64,000 bases of DNA, taken from contig CAVTMP010000004.1 of NCBI GenBank assembly GCA_963735885.1, positions 930,001 to 994,000 of the forward strand. Reading direction: 5' to 3'. The translations under genes and the position numbers were made by a program. Shown one piece after another: positions 36,365 through 45,543 of this stretch; within the stretch, counting starts at the first letter, position 1, and every line of letters begins with the position of its first letter. Source of the DNA: JBBSBL01 sp963735885 (GTDB taxonomy: Bacteria > Actinomycetota > Thermoleophilia > Solirubrobacterales > Solirubrobacteraceae). Under the pieces are notes generated by a model. The model worked only from the letters and a program-made list of their open reading frames with translations. It searched no databases and was not told where the DNA came from.

Positions 36365-37939
36365 TTAATGGAACCCCTCGTCCGTCTCGAGGCCGAGCCG
36401 CCCGTCCCACACCCGGCGGCGCAGCTCCGGGGCGGCCCGGTAGGCGGGGTCGCCGGACTCGGCGCACAGCGCGTCGAGCAGCCCGAGGACGTGATCGAGG
36501 CCGATCGCGTCGCCCCACGCCAGCGGGCCGCGCGGATGGTTGAGGCCGAGCACCATGCCGGCGTCGATGTCCGCGGCGCTCGCCACGCCCTCGCCCAGCG
36601 AGAACGCGGCCTCGTTGACGAGCTGGCAGACGATCCGGCCGAGCACGAGGCCCGGCCCGTCCCCGACCCACTCGACGTGCAGGCCGATCGAGCCGAAGAA
36701 CCGCGCGCCGGCGCTCGCCGCCGCCTCGCTCGTGCCCGGGCCGCGCGTGAGCTCGGCGACACGCGTGTCGCCGAGCGGAGGCAGCGCGTGGAACCCGACG
36801 GCGCTTCCGCCCGGGTCGAGCGCCGCCAGGGAGCCGTCGGCGCAGCAGACGGCCTGTGGGCCGCCCTGCAGCGGCGGGTCGTGCTCCCCGGCGCCGCAGT
36901 CGAGGATGAGGAACGGCACCTCGCCCGCCGCCGCGGCGGGCGAGGCCGCCTCCCAGCCGGCAGCCTCGGCCAGCCCCAGCAGCTCGTAGGCGACGCGGTT
37001 CTCACCGGCGATGACGACGAGCCCGTCGCCTCCACCGGGGTCCGGCGGCTCCGGGTCGTCGGGGCGGTGCGGCCCGTCGCGGTAGTCGTAGTAGCCGCGG
37101 CCCGCCTTGCGCCCGTGGCGGCCGGCGGCGACCATCCGCGCCGCGATCGGCGACGGGCGCCAGCGGGGCTCGCCGAAGCTCTGCTCGTAGAAGGAGCGGG
37201 ACACGTCGAAGCCGACGTCGACGCCGACGAGGTCGGCGAGCTCGAACGGCCCCATGCGAAAGCCGGCCAACCGGCAGATCCGGTCGACCTGCTCGACGCT
37301 CGCCTGCCGCTCGCCGACCGCGCGCAGCGCCTCCAGGCCGAAGGGCCGGTTGCAGCGATTCACGACGAACCCGGCGACGTCGGCCGCCCGGACCGCCCGC
37401 TTGCCCATCGCCTCGCCGGCCGCGGCCGCCCGGTCGAGCGCCCACGCGGCGGAGTCCTCGCCGGCCACGACCTCGACGAGGCGCATGAGCGGCGCCGGGT
37501 TGAAGAAGTGCAGGCCGACGACCCGCTCGGGCCGCGGCACGGGCGCGGCCACGGCGGTGACGAGCAGCGAGGAGGTGTTCGTCGCGAGCACGCAGTCCTC
37601 GGCGACGACGCCGGCCACCTGCCGGAAGAGGTCGTGCTTGACGTCCAGATCCTCGGGCGCGGCCTCGATCACGAGGTCGCACGGCGAGAGGGCGGCGAGA
37701 TTCTCGGCCGCGGTGAGGCGCGCGTCCGCCGCGTCGGCCGCCGCGGCGTCCCAGCGCCCGCGCTCGGCACCCTTGGCGAGCGCCGCCCGGACCGCGTCCC
37801 GGGCGGTCGTGGTCACACCCTCGACCGGATCCCACAGCAGGGTCCGCATGCCCCCGAGCACCGCCGCCTGCGCGATCCCGCGGCCCATGGTGCCCGCGCC
37901 GCACACGCCGATGGTCTTGGGAGGCGCGCCGGTGCTCAT
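36365..37939 (-). CDS. 3-hydroxyacyl-CoA dehydrogenase, double C-terminal domain
   Basis: 524 residues. NAD-binding VCGAGTMGRGIAQAAVLGGM starts at residue 12; ATNTSSLLVTAVA and VGLHFFNPAPLMRLVEVVAG hold the catalytic His region, and GFVVNRCNRPFGLEALRAVG opens the first C-terminal domain. A second, more diverged 3HCDH C-terminal domain follows (GRIVCQLVNEAAFSLGEGVA). This PaaH-like layout oxidises L-3-hydroxyacyl-CoA in beta-oxidation or phenylacetate-type pathways. The neighbouring acyltransferase is transcribed after it. Confidence 0.92.
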   Translation of the reverse strand: MSTGAPPKTIGVCGAGTMGRGIAQAAVLGGMRTLLWDPVEGVTTTARDAVRAALAKGAERGRWDAAAADAADARLTAAENLAALSPCDLVIEAAPEDLDVKHDLFRQVAGVVAEDCVLATNTSSLLVTAVAAPVPRPERVVGLHFFNPAPLMRLVEVVAGEDSAAWALDRAAAAGEAMGKRAVRAADVAGFVVNRCNRPFGLEALRAVGERQASVEQVDRICRLAGFRMGPFELADLVGVDVGFDVSRSFYEQSFGEPRWRPSPIAARMVAAGRHGRKAGRGYYDYRDGPHRPDDPEPPDPGGGDGLVVIAGENRVAYELLGLAEAAGWEAASPAAAAGEVPFLILDCGAGEHDPPLQGGPQAVCCADGSLAALDPGGSAVGFHALPPLGDTRVAELTRGPGTSEAAASAGARFFGSIGLHVEWVGDGPGLVLGRIVCQLVNEAAFSLGEGVASAADIDAGMVLGLNHPRGPLAWGDAIGLDHVLGLLDALCAESGDPAYRAAPELRRRVWDGRLGLETDEGFH

Positions 37940-38011
37940 CCCCGCCCGACCCTACCGTCGCGCCGACGACCGACGCCTCCCGGGGTCCGCTCGAGCCCGG
38001 CTCCCGGGGGT

Positions 38012-38023
38012 ACCAGATCTGGT
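38012..38023. promoter_or_regulatory. Perfect 12-bp palindrome, candidate operator
   Basis: ACCAGATCTGGT is a perfect inverted repeat in the divergent gap between the 3-hydroxyacyl-CoA dehydrogenase gene and a secreted-protein gene. GGTACCA follows 16 bases later as a partial second half-site. The TGGT/ACCA half-sites recall GntR/FadR- or TetR-type operators, but the regulator is unknown. Confidence 0.35.
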
Positions 38024-38106
38024 CCCGGCCGGTACCACGCCCCGGAAGGGTCGACCACCCCTGCCGCCCGGGCTGCCGGCCGGGTGTGAGGCCGGTGGGA
38101 CCGCGG

Positions 38107-38136
38107 TTGACGTGGTGATCGCGGCGCGGATACGGT
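38107..38136 (+). promoter_or_regulatory. Promoter with -35 and -10, leaderless
   Basis: TTGACG (38107-38112), an 18-base spacer and TACGGT (38131-38136), then six bases to the ATG at 38143. This is the clearest full promoter in the window and fits the leaderless pattern seen at other genes. Confidence 0.55.
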
Positions 38137-38142
38137 CGGCCG

Positions 38143-39330
38143 ATGGCCCATCGGATCGCCGCGACCGGTCTCGTCGTGTTCGTCTCCGGGCTCGCCGTGC
38201 TGCCGTCCGCACACGCCGCGAAGCCGCCGCCGCCGCGCTTCGCCCGGAGCCTCGTCGCCGTCCCGGCCGGCGGCACGGTCACGGTGAAGGCGCACGGGAA
38301 GCGCCGCGCGGTGAAGCTCCGTCGCGCGACGAGCGTCGGCTTCGGCGCCACGATCGACGCGACCAGGGGGACGGTGCGCCTGGTGGCCGCGGCGGCCGCC
38401 GCGGCACCGCCACCTGGGAGGCGACGGCGGGCGGCGGCGCCTTCGCGATCGCCCAGGCCAAGGCCGCCAAGGGCGAGGTCGAACTGCGACTGGCCGGCGG
38501 CGGCCTCTCCTGCCGCCCGCCCTACGGCCCGGCGAAGCGCCACGCGCCAGCTCCGCGTCCGCACGAGCGGCCGCTTCACCACCCGTAGCTGCTTCGGGCG
38601 CGTCCGGCTCAAGTGCCGTCGCGCCGCGACGGCGCGCGCAGCGGCCGCCAGCCGGCCGACTGGACGCTGGTCGAGTATCCCGGGCGGCTGGCGGATCCGG
38701 CTGGTCAGCAACCCGTGCTTCGAGGTCACCGACCTCAAGACCGGCGAGGTCAAGCTCGTCCGCAACGCCGGCCTCTACGAGTACATCTACGAGCCGCCGC
38801 CCCGTCCTGCCGCCGGGTACGCCGATCGGCCCTCCGCCCGGGACGCCGCCCGGCGCCCGGCGCCACGCTCGACCCGCAGGGCGATCTGTTGCCGTGCGGA
38901 TTCACCACCTGCCCGGACGTCGATCTCCGCTCCGCGTCGCTCGCCGTCGCGGGCGGGGTCGGCGACGTTCACCGTCGAGGCGTACGTCGCGTTCGCGGAG
39001 CCCGCACGCCCTGCCGGTGTTCGAGCTCTGGACGACCAACCCGACCACCGGGCCGGCGAACTACCACTTCGATCCCTGCTATCGACGGCACCGCCCGCGT
39101 GTCCCGCAGGCAGGTTCGCGGTCAGCCGCCTCACCAGCGGCCCGCCGTATCGAGATCGTCGCCACCGGCGCGCCCTCGCTACGCGGGCGCGAACGTCGTC
39201 CGCTACGCCGTGCCGCTCTCGGCGCTCGGCGGCGCGCGCCTTCAGTGGATCACGGGTCGTTCACCTGCGCTTCACCGACCGGATCCCGGACACCGGCTTC
39301 CTCAGCTACCCGCGCGGCCACGATCGTCGA
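38143..39330 (+). CDS. Large exported protein of unknown function (frames broken)
   Basis: Signal peptide MAHRIAATGLVVFVSGLAVL ending SAHAA. The remaining protein can only be followed in pieces through at least ten frame changes: FARSLVAVPAGGTVTVKAHG, GGGAFAIAQAKAAKGEVELR, VRTSGRFTTRS, WRIRLVSNPCFEVTDLKTGE, DLLPCGFTTCPDVDLRSASL, FELWTTNPTTGPANYHFDPC, YAGANVVRYAVPLSALGGAR and FTDRIPDTGFLSYPRG. Repeated Cys and beta-strand content suggest an extracellular beta-sandwich protein. No family recognised. The end overlaps the convergent acyl-CoA dehydrogenase gene or lies just before it; 39330 is approximate. Confidence 0.55.
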
Positions 39331-40541
39331 AGGCGCGGCCGCAGGCACGTCCCGCCTGCTGAGCGCGCGACCGCCGCCTCAACGCGGGCACGAGCGCGTT
39401 GATGCCCGTCGCGGCGCGCCCGATGATGAGCTTCTGGATCTGCGACGTCCCCTCGTAGAGCGAGGTGACCCGGACGTCGCGGTAGAACCGCTCGACCGGG
39501 TGGTCGTCGACGTAGCCGGCGCCGCCGTGGACCTGGATCGCGAGGTCGGCGCAGTTCTTCCCCGCCTCGGTGGCGTAGAGCTTGGCGATCGACGTCTCCG
39601 TCGTGGAGGGCCGGCCCTGGTCCTTCAACGCCCCGGCGCGGTAGACGAGCATCCGGGCCGCGTCGGTCTGCACGACCATGTCGGCGATCATCGCCTGCAC
39701 GAGCTGGAAGGAGGCGATCGGCCGGTCGAACTGGGTGCGCTCCTTCGCGTAGCTCACCGACTCCTCGACGCACGCCTGGCAGATCCCGACGCACCCGGCG
39801 GCGACGCGAGTAGCGGCCCGAGTCCAGCGCGCTCATGGCGATCTTGAAGCCGTCGCCGACCTCGCCCAGCAGCGCATCGTCGCCGACCTCGACCTCGTCG
39901 AGCGCGAGCGACGCGGTGTCGGAGCCGTGCAGGCCCATCTTGTGCTCGATCAGCTGCGAGGTGAACCCCGGATGGTCGGTGTCCACGAGGAAGCAGGCGA
40001 TCCCGCGATGCTTCAGCGCCGGGTCGGTCTGGGCGAAGATCAGCGCCACCTTCGCGTGGTTCCCGAGCGAGATCCACATCTTGCCGCCGCTGATCGACCA
40101 GCCCCCGTCGACCTTCCTCGCGCGCGTCTTCTGGTTCGCCGCGTCCGACCCGGTGTCGGGCTCGGTGAGCCCGAAGCACCCGAGCCACTCGCCGGAGCAG
40201 AGCTTGGGGAGATGGGCGTGCTTCTGCTCCTCGCTGCCCCAGCGCAGGATCGAGGAGCACACGAGCGAGGTCTGGACCGAGATCACGGTGCGCATCGCCG
40301 AGCAGCCCCGGCCGATCTCCTCGACCACGATCCCGTAGGTGAGGTAGTCGAGGCCGGCGCCGCCGTACTCGCGCGGGACGATCGCGCCGAGGTAGCCCTG
40401 GTCGGCGATCTTGCCGACCAGGTCGACGTCGAAGTGGTGGTTGCGATCGTTCTCCCGCGCGCGGTCCCAGATCTCCTTGTCGGTGAACTCGCGGGCGGTG
40501 CGGCGGATCAGCTGCTGCTCGTCGGTGAGGTCGAAGTCCAT
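39302..40541 (-). CDS. Acyl-CoA dehydrogenase (one frame shift)
   Basis: A FAD enzyme for the first step of beta-oxidation. MDFDLTDEQQLIRRTAREFT, AIVPREYGGAGLDYLTYGI, CFGLTEPDTGSDAANQKTRA, WISLGNHAKVALIFAQTD, YAKERTQFDRPIASFQLVQA, IQVHGGAGYVDDHPVERFYR and VTSLYEGTSQIQKLIIGRA (catalytic Glu in YEGTSQIQ) follow in order. One extra base near 39810 interrupts GRYS-RVAAG. The C-terminus is expected near NALVPAL, so the true stop may be slightly inside 39302-39400. Part of the lipid-oxidation region with the thiolase and hydroxyacyl-CoA dehydrogenase genes. Confidence 0.9.
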
Positions 40542-40602
40542 GCGGGTCCTTGGCTGGCGGGACGGGCGGGGCACGAGCGTAGCCGTCGCTAGCCTCCTCC
40601 GT

Positions 40603-41925
40603 ATGACCCGCGAGACGCGTTACGCCTACAGCGGCGACGTGGCGATCGCCTACCAGGTCGTGGGCGAGGGCGACCGCGACCTCGTGCTCGTCCCGAACTG
40701 GATCAACCAGATCGAGCATCTCTGGACCGAGCCGTCGATCGCGCACTGGCTCGGGCGGCTCGCGGGCTTCGGGCGCCTGATCCTGTTCGACCGGCGCGGC
40801 ACGGGGCTCTCCGAGCGGATCGTCTCCTCGGTGGCGCTCGAGGATCAGATGGAGGACGTGCGGGCCGTGATGGACGCCGCGGGATCCGAGCGGGCGACGC
40901 TCGTCACGCTGACCGAGGGGTCGCTCATGAGCCTGCTCTTCGCCGCCTCGCATCCCGACCGGGTCGACGCGATGGTCCTCTGCTCCCCGATCGCCGCGTA
41001 CGTGCGCAACGACGACGTGAGCTGGGCCTTCACCCCCGAGGAGCGGGTCGAGTGGTTCGCGGCGCTGGAGCGGGGGTGGGGCACGGGCGCGATGTTCGCC
41101 CACCTCGCCCCGTCGCTCGGCGGCGACGAGCGCTTCCAGCGGTGGTTCGCCGCGCTGGAGCGGCTCACCACGACGCCGGCCGGCTTCCGGCGCCTGCGCG
41201 ACGCCGACTGCGTCGACATCCGGCCGGTGCTCCCCTCGATCGGGGTCCCGACGCTGATCCTCAACCGGACCGGCAACACCCAGATCGTCGCGGAGCACGC
41301 GCGGTTTCTCGCCGAGCGGATCGCGGCCGCCCGGCACGTCGAGCTGCCGGGCGACGACACCCTGCCGATGGTGGGCGACGCCGACGCGATGATGGACGAG
41401 ATCGAGGAGTTCCTCACGGGGTCCCGTTCGGCGCGCGACCCCGACCGGATCCTCGCGACCGTCCTCTTCACCGACATCGTCGACTCGACCCGGCTCGCCG
41501 CGGAGCTCGGCGACCGCCGCTGGCGGGACGTCCTCGCCGCGCACGACGACGTCGTCGCGCGGGAGATCGAGCGCTACCGCGGGCGGCTGGTGAAGAGCAC
41601 CGGCGACGGGGTGCTGGCGACCTTCGACGGCCCCGCGCGCGCGATCCGCAGCGCCGAGGCCATCCGGGCCGCCGTCCGGGGCCTCGGCGTGGAGGTGCGC
41701 GCCGGGCTGCACACGGGCGAGTGCGAGGTCATCGGCGACGACGTCGGCGGCCTGGCCGTCCACATCGGGGCCCGGGTCGGCGCCGCCGCCGCGCCGGGCG
41801 AGGTGCTCGTCTCCGGCACCGTCAAGGATCTCGTCGTCGGCTCCGGCCTGGCCTTCGGCGACCGGGGCTCCCGCGAGCTGCGGGGCGTCCCCGGCGAGTG
41901 GCGGCTGTTCGCCGTCGAGGGCTGA
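40603..41925 (+). CDS. Adenylate cyclase fused to alpha/beta-hydrolase-like domain
   Basis: 440 residues. Residues 1-270 have an alpha/beta hydrolase fold (FDRRGTGLSERIVSSVALED; SLLFAASHPDRVDAMVLCSP), but the nucleophile elbow reads TLTEGSLMSLL, with Thr where family members have Ser, so hydrolysis is doubtful. Residues 285-440 are a class III cyclase: ATVLFTDIVDSTRLAAELGD (first metal Asp), KSTGDGVLATFDGPARAIRS (second Asp) and AGLHTGECEVIGDDVGGLAV. The N-terminal domain may act as a small-molecule sensor controlling cAMP production. TAGCCT (40590-40595) is seven bases before the ATG. Confidence 0.9.
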   Translation: MTRETRYAYSGDVAIAYQVVGEGDRDLVLVPNWINQIEHLWTEPSIAHWLGRLAGFGRLILFDRRGTGLSERIVSSVALEDQMEDVRAVMDAAGSERATLVTLTEGSLMSLLFAASHPDRVDAMVLCSPIAAYVRNDDVSWAFTPEERVEWFAALERGWGTGAMFAHLAPSLGGDERFQRWFAALERLTTTPAGFRRLRDADCVDIRPVLPSIGVPTLILNRTGNTQIVAEHARFLAERIAAARHVELPGDDTLPMVGDADAMMDEIEEFLTGSRSARDPDRILATVLFTDIVDSTRLAAELGDRRWRDVLAAHDDVVAREIERYRGRLVKSTGDGVLATFDGPARAIRSAEAIRAAVRGLGVEVRAGLHTGECEVIGDDVGGLAVHIGARVGAAAAPGEVLVSGTVKDLVVGSGLAFGDRGSRELRGVPGEWRLFAVEG

Positions 41926-41937
41926 GACGGCCGTCCG

Positions 41938-43098
41938 CTACGCCGCCTCGATGACCGCCGCGAGGCCCTGGCCGACGCCGATGCAGAGCGTCGCGAGCCC
42001 GTAGCGGCCGCCGCGGGCGCTCAGCTCGTGGGCGAGCGTGCCGACGAGCCGCGCACCGCTCGCCCCGAGCGGATGGCCGATGGCGATCGCCCCGCCGTTG
42101 ACGTTCAGCCGGTCCTCCGGGATCTCCAGCTCCCGCGCGCACGCGAGCGCCTGCGCGGCGAACGCCTCGTTGAGCTCGACGAGGTCGAGGTCCTCGACGC
42201 CGAGGCCGGCGCGCGCGAGCGCCTTGCGGCTGGCGGGGATCGGCCCGAGGCCCATGACCGCGGGGTCGACGCCCGCCGCGGCGGTGGCCACGACGCGGGC
42301 GAGCGGGTCGCGGCCGAGCCGCTCCGCGCCGTTCGGCGAGGCGACGACGACGCACGCGGCGCCGTCGTTGATCGGCGAGGCGTTGCCGGCCGTGACGGTT
42401 CCGCCGTCGCGGAAGATCGTGCGCAGGCCGGCGAGGCGCTCGGCCGTCGTGTCGGTCCGCGGGCCCTCGTCGTCGGTCGCCTCGCCGACCGGGGCGATCT
42501 CGCGGCGCAGCGTCTCGCGGGCCGCGAGGGCGCGCTCGTGGGAGCGCAGCGCGAAGGCGTCCTGGTCGTGGCGCGCCACCGCGTGGCGTTCGGCCACGTT
42601 CTCCGCGGTCTCGCCCATCGACTCGGTCGAGTACGGCATCCGCGGGTTCACGAAGCGCCAGCCGATCGTCGTGTCGACGAGGTCGATCCCGCCGCGCGGG
42701 AAGCCCCGCTCCGGCTTGAGCGCGACGAGCGGCGAGCGCGTCATCGACTCGACGCCGCCGGCCAGCACGAGGTCGGCGTCGCCGGTGGCCACGAGGCGCG
42801 CCGCCTGGTTCACGGCCTCGAGACCGGACGCGCAGAGGCGGTTGACCGTGACCCCGGGGACCTCGACCGGGAACCCGCAGAGCAGCGCGGCCATCCGGGC
42901 GACGTTGCGGTTGTCCTCGCCGGCCGCGTTGGCATCGCCGAGGATCACCTCGTCGACCTGCGCCGGGTCGATCCCGTTGCGCTCGACGGCGGCCGCGAGG
43001 ACGTGCGCCGCGAGGTCGTCGGGCCGCACGCTCGCCAGCGCCCCGCCGTAGCGCCCGAAGGGCGTCCGCACCATGTCGAGGATGAGCGCGTCGCGCAT
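41938..43098 (-). CDS. Acetyl-CoA acetyltransferase (thiolase)
   Basis: 386 residues. Catalytic Cys in VNRLCASGLEAVNQAARLVA (about residue 89), catalytic His in GGAIAIGHPLGASGARL, and the C-terminal Cys in LATLCIGVGQGLA. VELNEAFAAQALACARELE is standard. The enzyme cleaves 3-oxoacyl-CoA or condenses acetyl-CoA. Together with the acyl-CoA dehydrogenase, hydratase and hydroxyacyl-CoA dehydrogenase genes it completes the beta-oxidation spiral in this window. Confidence 0.95.
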   Translation of the reverse strand: MRDALILDMVRTPFGRYGGALASVRPDDLAAHVLAAAVERNGIDPAQVDEVILGDANAAGEDNRNVARMAALLCGFPVEVPGVTVNRLCASGLEAVNQAARLVATGDADLVLAGGVESMTRSPLVALKPERGFPRGGIDLVDTTIGWRFVNPRMPYSTESMGETAENVAERHAVARHDQDAFALRSHERALAARETLRREIAPVGEATDDEGPRTDTTAERLAGLRTIFRDGGTVTAGNASPINDGAACVVVASPNGAERLGRDPLARVVATAAAGVDPAVMGLGPIPASRKALARAGLGVEDLDLVELNEAFAAQALACARELEIPEDRLNVNGGAIAIGHPLGASGARLVGTLAHELSARGGRYGLATLCIGVGQGLAAVIEAA

Positions 43099-43162
43099 CG
43101 CGCGGCGATCCTACGTCGTCATCCCGCCGCGACGATCGCGCCCCACCGGTAGGCTGACCCGA

Positions 43163-43543
43163 GTGGACGGCTTCGCCCTCGTCATGTTCGGGGGGATCGG
43201 CGCGATCGTGCTCGTCCTCTACCTGATCGGCCGCTTCTATCCGGGGAGCGGGGCGGACGTGCTCGACTGGAACCCGCGCGACCTGCACGAGCGCAAGCTC
43301 GCCGCCGAGGCCGAGGACCTCGACCAGATGCTCGAGGCGCGCAACGCTCGCCGCCGCGCCCGCGGCGAGCCGGAGCTGACCGAGGAGGACCTCCACCGGC
43401 GGGTGGCCGAGGACCGCCACGCGCTCGACGCCCGGCGCGACGCGTACCTCGCCGACCAGGACGAGGCCGAGATGCGCGCGGCGATCGCGGCGCGCCGGGC
43501 CGCGCGGGCGGCGCGGCGCGGGCCGGAGCCTCCGCCGCAGTAG
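43163..43543 (+). CDS. Small single-helix membrane protein with charged coiled-coil tail
   Basis: 126 residues: an N-terminal transmembrane helix (FALVMFGGIGAIVLVLYLIG) and a very charged helical tail (DLHERKLAAEAEDLDQMLEA and RRVAEDRHALDARRDAYLAD) likely to form a coiled coil in the cytoplasm. TAGGCT (43150-43155) lies seven bases before the GTG start. No known family is recognised; it precedes a nucleotide-binding-fold gene by 13 bases. Confidence 0.7.
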   Translation: MDGFALVMFGGIGAIVLVLYLIGRFYPGSGADVLDWNPRDLHERKLAAEAEDLDQMLEARNARRRARGEPELTEEDLHRRVAEDRHALDARRDAYLADQDEAEMRAAIAARRAARAARRGPEPPPQ

Positions 43544-43556
43544 CCTGCGGCGTCGC

Positions 43557-44082
43557 ATGGCCCGCGTCCTCATCGTCGGCTGCGGCTGCCGCGGGCAGGC
43601 CCTCGCGCGCTCGCTGCGCGCCGACGGCCATGCCGTCCGCGGCACGACCCGGGACCCGGCTCGCGACGGCGGCGATCGCGGCCGCCGGCGCCGAGCCCTA
43701 CGTCGGCGACCCCGACCGGATCGCCACGCTCACCTACGCCCTGGACAACGTCACGATCCTCTGCTGGCTGCTGGCGAGCGCGACCGGCCCCGAGGACGCC
43801 GTGCGCGCCCTGCACGGCCCGCGCCTGACGATGCTGCTCGAGCGCTCGATCGACACGACGATCCGCGGGATCGTCTACGAGGCGTCCGGCACGGTCGGGC
43901 CGGACGTGCTCGCCGACGGCCGCGCCGCGGTCACGCGGGCCTGCGAGTACTCGGAGATCCCGCACGCCTTCCTCGACGCCGACCCGGCCGATCCGCCGCG
44001 ATGGCTCGCGGCGGCCCGGGCGGGGATCGACGGCCTGCTGGGCTGCGCTACACTCGCCGCCGATACGCCTGAAACTCGATAG
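43557..44082 (+). CDS. NAD(P)-binding Rossmann-fold protein (one frame shift)
   Basis: Starts MARVLIVGCGCRGQALARSL, a dinucleotide-binding motif of the YeeZ/SDR-like group, and after one extra base near 43655 continues LATAAIAAAGAEPYVGDPDR, LTYALDNVTILCWLLASATG, TTIRGIVYEASGTVGPDVLA and CEYSEIPHAFLDADPADPPR. The usual YxxxK catalytic pair is not visible, so it may bind cofactor without acting as a dehydrogenase. 174 residues when corrected, short for the family. Confidence 0.7.
44049..44054 (+). promoter_or_regulatory. Candidate -10 of the rhodanese gene
   Basis: TACACT in GCTACACTCG, inside the 3' end of the preceding gene. It repeats the sequence found before glmS and, in shorter form, before tRNA-Pro. 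GGGAGG at 44095-44100 precedes the GTG start at 44110. Confidence 0.35.
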
Positions 44083-44109
44083 GGATTTACCCCCGGGAGG
44101 TCGGAGACC

Positions 44110-44952
44110 GTGGCCGAGTATGCGAAGGACGTGCTGGTGGAGCCGGAGTGGCTCGAGGCGCACCTCGAGGACGACGCGATCCGCATCGTCGAGGTCGACG
44201 AGAACCCGGCCCTCTACCAGGAGGCCCACATCCCGGGCGCGATCGGCTTCGACTGGAAGGCCGACCTGCAGGACCAGGTCAGGCGCGACTTCCTCGGCCC
44301 GGAGGCCTTCGGCGAGCTGTTCGGCCGCCACGGGATCTCCAACGACCACCTCGTCGTGCTCTACGGCGATCGCAACAACTGGTTCGCGGCCTACACGTAC
44401 TGGTACCTCAAGTACTACGGGCACGACAACGTGAAGCTCCTCAACGGCCCCCGCGAGCGGTGGATCTCCGAGAACCGCCCGACGACCACCGAGCCGCCGA
44501 GCCACGCCCCGGCCACGTTCACCGCGCAGCCGGGCGACACGGCGATCCGCGCGAAGCGCGACGAGGTCACCGCCGCGCTCGACGCCGGCACGAGCCTCGT
44601 CGACGTGCGCTCGCCGCAGGAGTACTCGGGCGAGCTCATCGCCATGCCCGGCTACGAGCAGGAGGGCGCCCAGCGGGCCGGCCACATCCCGGGCGCCGCG
44701 TCGGTGCCCTGGGCGCAGGCCGTCCAGGAGAACGGGACCTTCAAGTCGGCCGACGAGCTGCGCGAGCTCTACACCGGGAAGGGCGTGCTGAACGGCGGCC
44801 CGATCATCGCCTACTGCCGCATCGGCGAGCGCTCGGCGCACACGTGGTTCGTCCTGCACGAGCTGCTCGGCCACGACGACGTGAAGAACTACGACGGCTC
44901 GTGGACCGAGTGGGGGAACCTCGTCGACGCGCCGATCGAGAAGGACGTCTAG
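44110..44952 (+). CDS. Thiosulfate sulfurtransferase (two-domain rhodanese)
   Basis: 280 residues. The inactive N-terminal rhodanese domain (VLVEPEWLEAHLEDDAIRIV; HIPGAIGFDWKADLQD; LYGDRNNWFAAYTYWYLKYY) lacks the catalytic Cys, as usual. The C-terminal domain has SLVDVRSPQEYSGEL, GHIPGAASVPWAQAV and the active loop AYCRIGERSAHTWF (Cys persulfide). It transfers sulfane sulfur from thiosulfate to thiols or cyanide. The 3' end overlaps the convergent NUDIX gene by four bases. Confidence 0.93.
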   Translation: MAEYAKDVLVEPEWLEAHLEDDAIRIVEVDENPALYQEAHIPGAIGFDWKADLQDQVRRDFLGPEAFGELFGRHGISNDHLVVLYGDRNNWFAAYTYWYLKYYGHDNVKLLNGPRERWISENRPTTTEPPSHAPATFTAQPGDTAIRAKRDEVTAALDAGTSLVDVRSPQEYSGELIAMPGYEQEGAQRAGHIPGAASVPWAQAVQENGTFKSADELRELYTGKGVLNGGPIIAYCRIGERSAHTWFVLHELLGHDDVKNYDGSWTEWGNLVDAPIEKDV

Positions 44953-45536
44953 CGCGCGAAGCCGGAGCCGGCGGCCTCGAGCCGCGCCAGCAGGTCGGCC
45001 ACGATGCGCGCCGTGGCGCCCCAGATGAGCTCGCCCGCCACCGCGTAGGTGTCGGTGCGGATCGGGACGCCGCGGCGCACGAGCCGGCGGCGGTCGTAGC
45101 CGGCGGCGACGTCGGCCAGGCGCAGCTCGAGGACCTCGGCGACCTCGCGCTCGCTGGGCGTCCACGCGAGCCCGGGCGCGATCACCCCGACGAAGGGGTG
45201 GACGGCGTAGCCGGTGACGATCGTCGAGGTCGGCTGGAGGGCCCCGATCACCTCGACGCCGTCCGCGGGCAGGCCGATCTCCTCCTCGGCCTCGCGCAGC
45301 GCGGTGGCGCGGAGGTCGGCGTCCCCGGCGTCGCGCCGGCCGCCGGGGAAGGACACCTCGCCGGCGTGCCGGCGCAGGTCCTCCCGGCGGCGGGTGAACA
45401 CCGCGTGGACCCCGTCGCCGGTCGCGAAGAGCGGGACGAGGACGGCGGCCTCGACGCGTCCGCGGACCGCGAGGCCCGCCGCCACCTCGGCGTCGAGCAG
45501 CGTCGGGGCCAGCCGGGCGAGCGCGGCGGCACCCAC
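44949..45536 (-). CDS. NUDIX hydrolase, CoA pyrophosphatase type
   Basis: 195 residues. The Nudix box is GGRRDAGDADLRATALREAE followed by EEIGL, preceded by LRRHAGEVSFPGG, the extra motif of NudL/Nudt7-like CoA diphosphatases (UPF0035: LRxHxGExSFPGG). It would split CoA into 3',5'-ADP and phosphopantetheine. Start is GTG at 45536; the OsmC gene ends eight bases upstream, so they may be cotranscribed. Confidence 0.9.
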   Translation of the reverse strand: MGAAALARLAPTLLDAEVAAGLAVRGRVEAAVLVPLFATGDGVHAVFTRRREDLRRHAGEVSFPGGRRDAGDADLRATALREAEEEIGLPADGVEVIGALQPTSTIVTGYAVHPFVGVIAPGLAWTPSEREVAEVLELRLADVAAGYDRRRLVRRGVPIRTDTYAVAGELIWGATARIVADLLARLEAAGSGFAR

Positions 45537-45543
45537 CGGGCGC

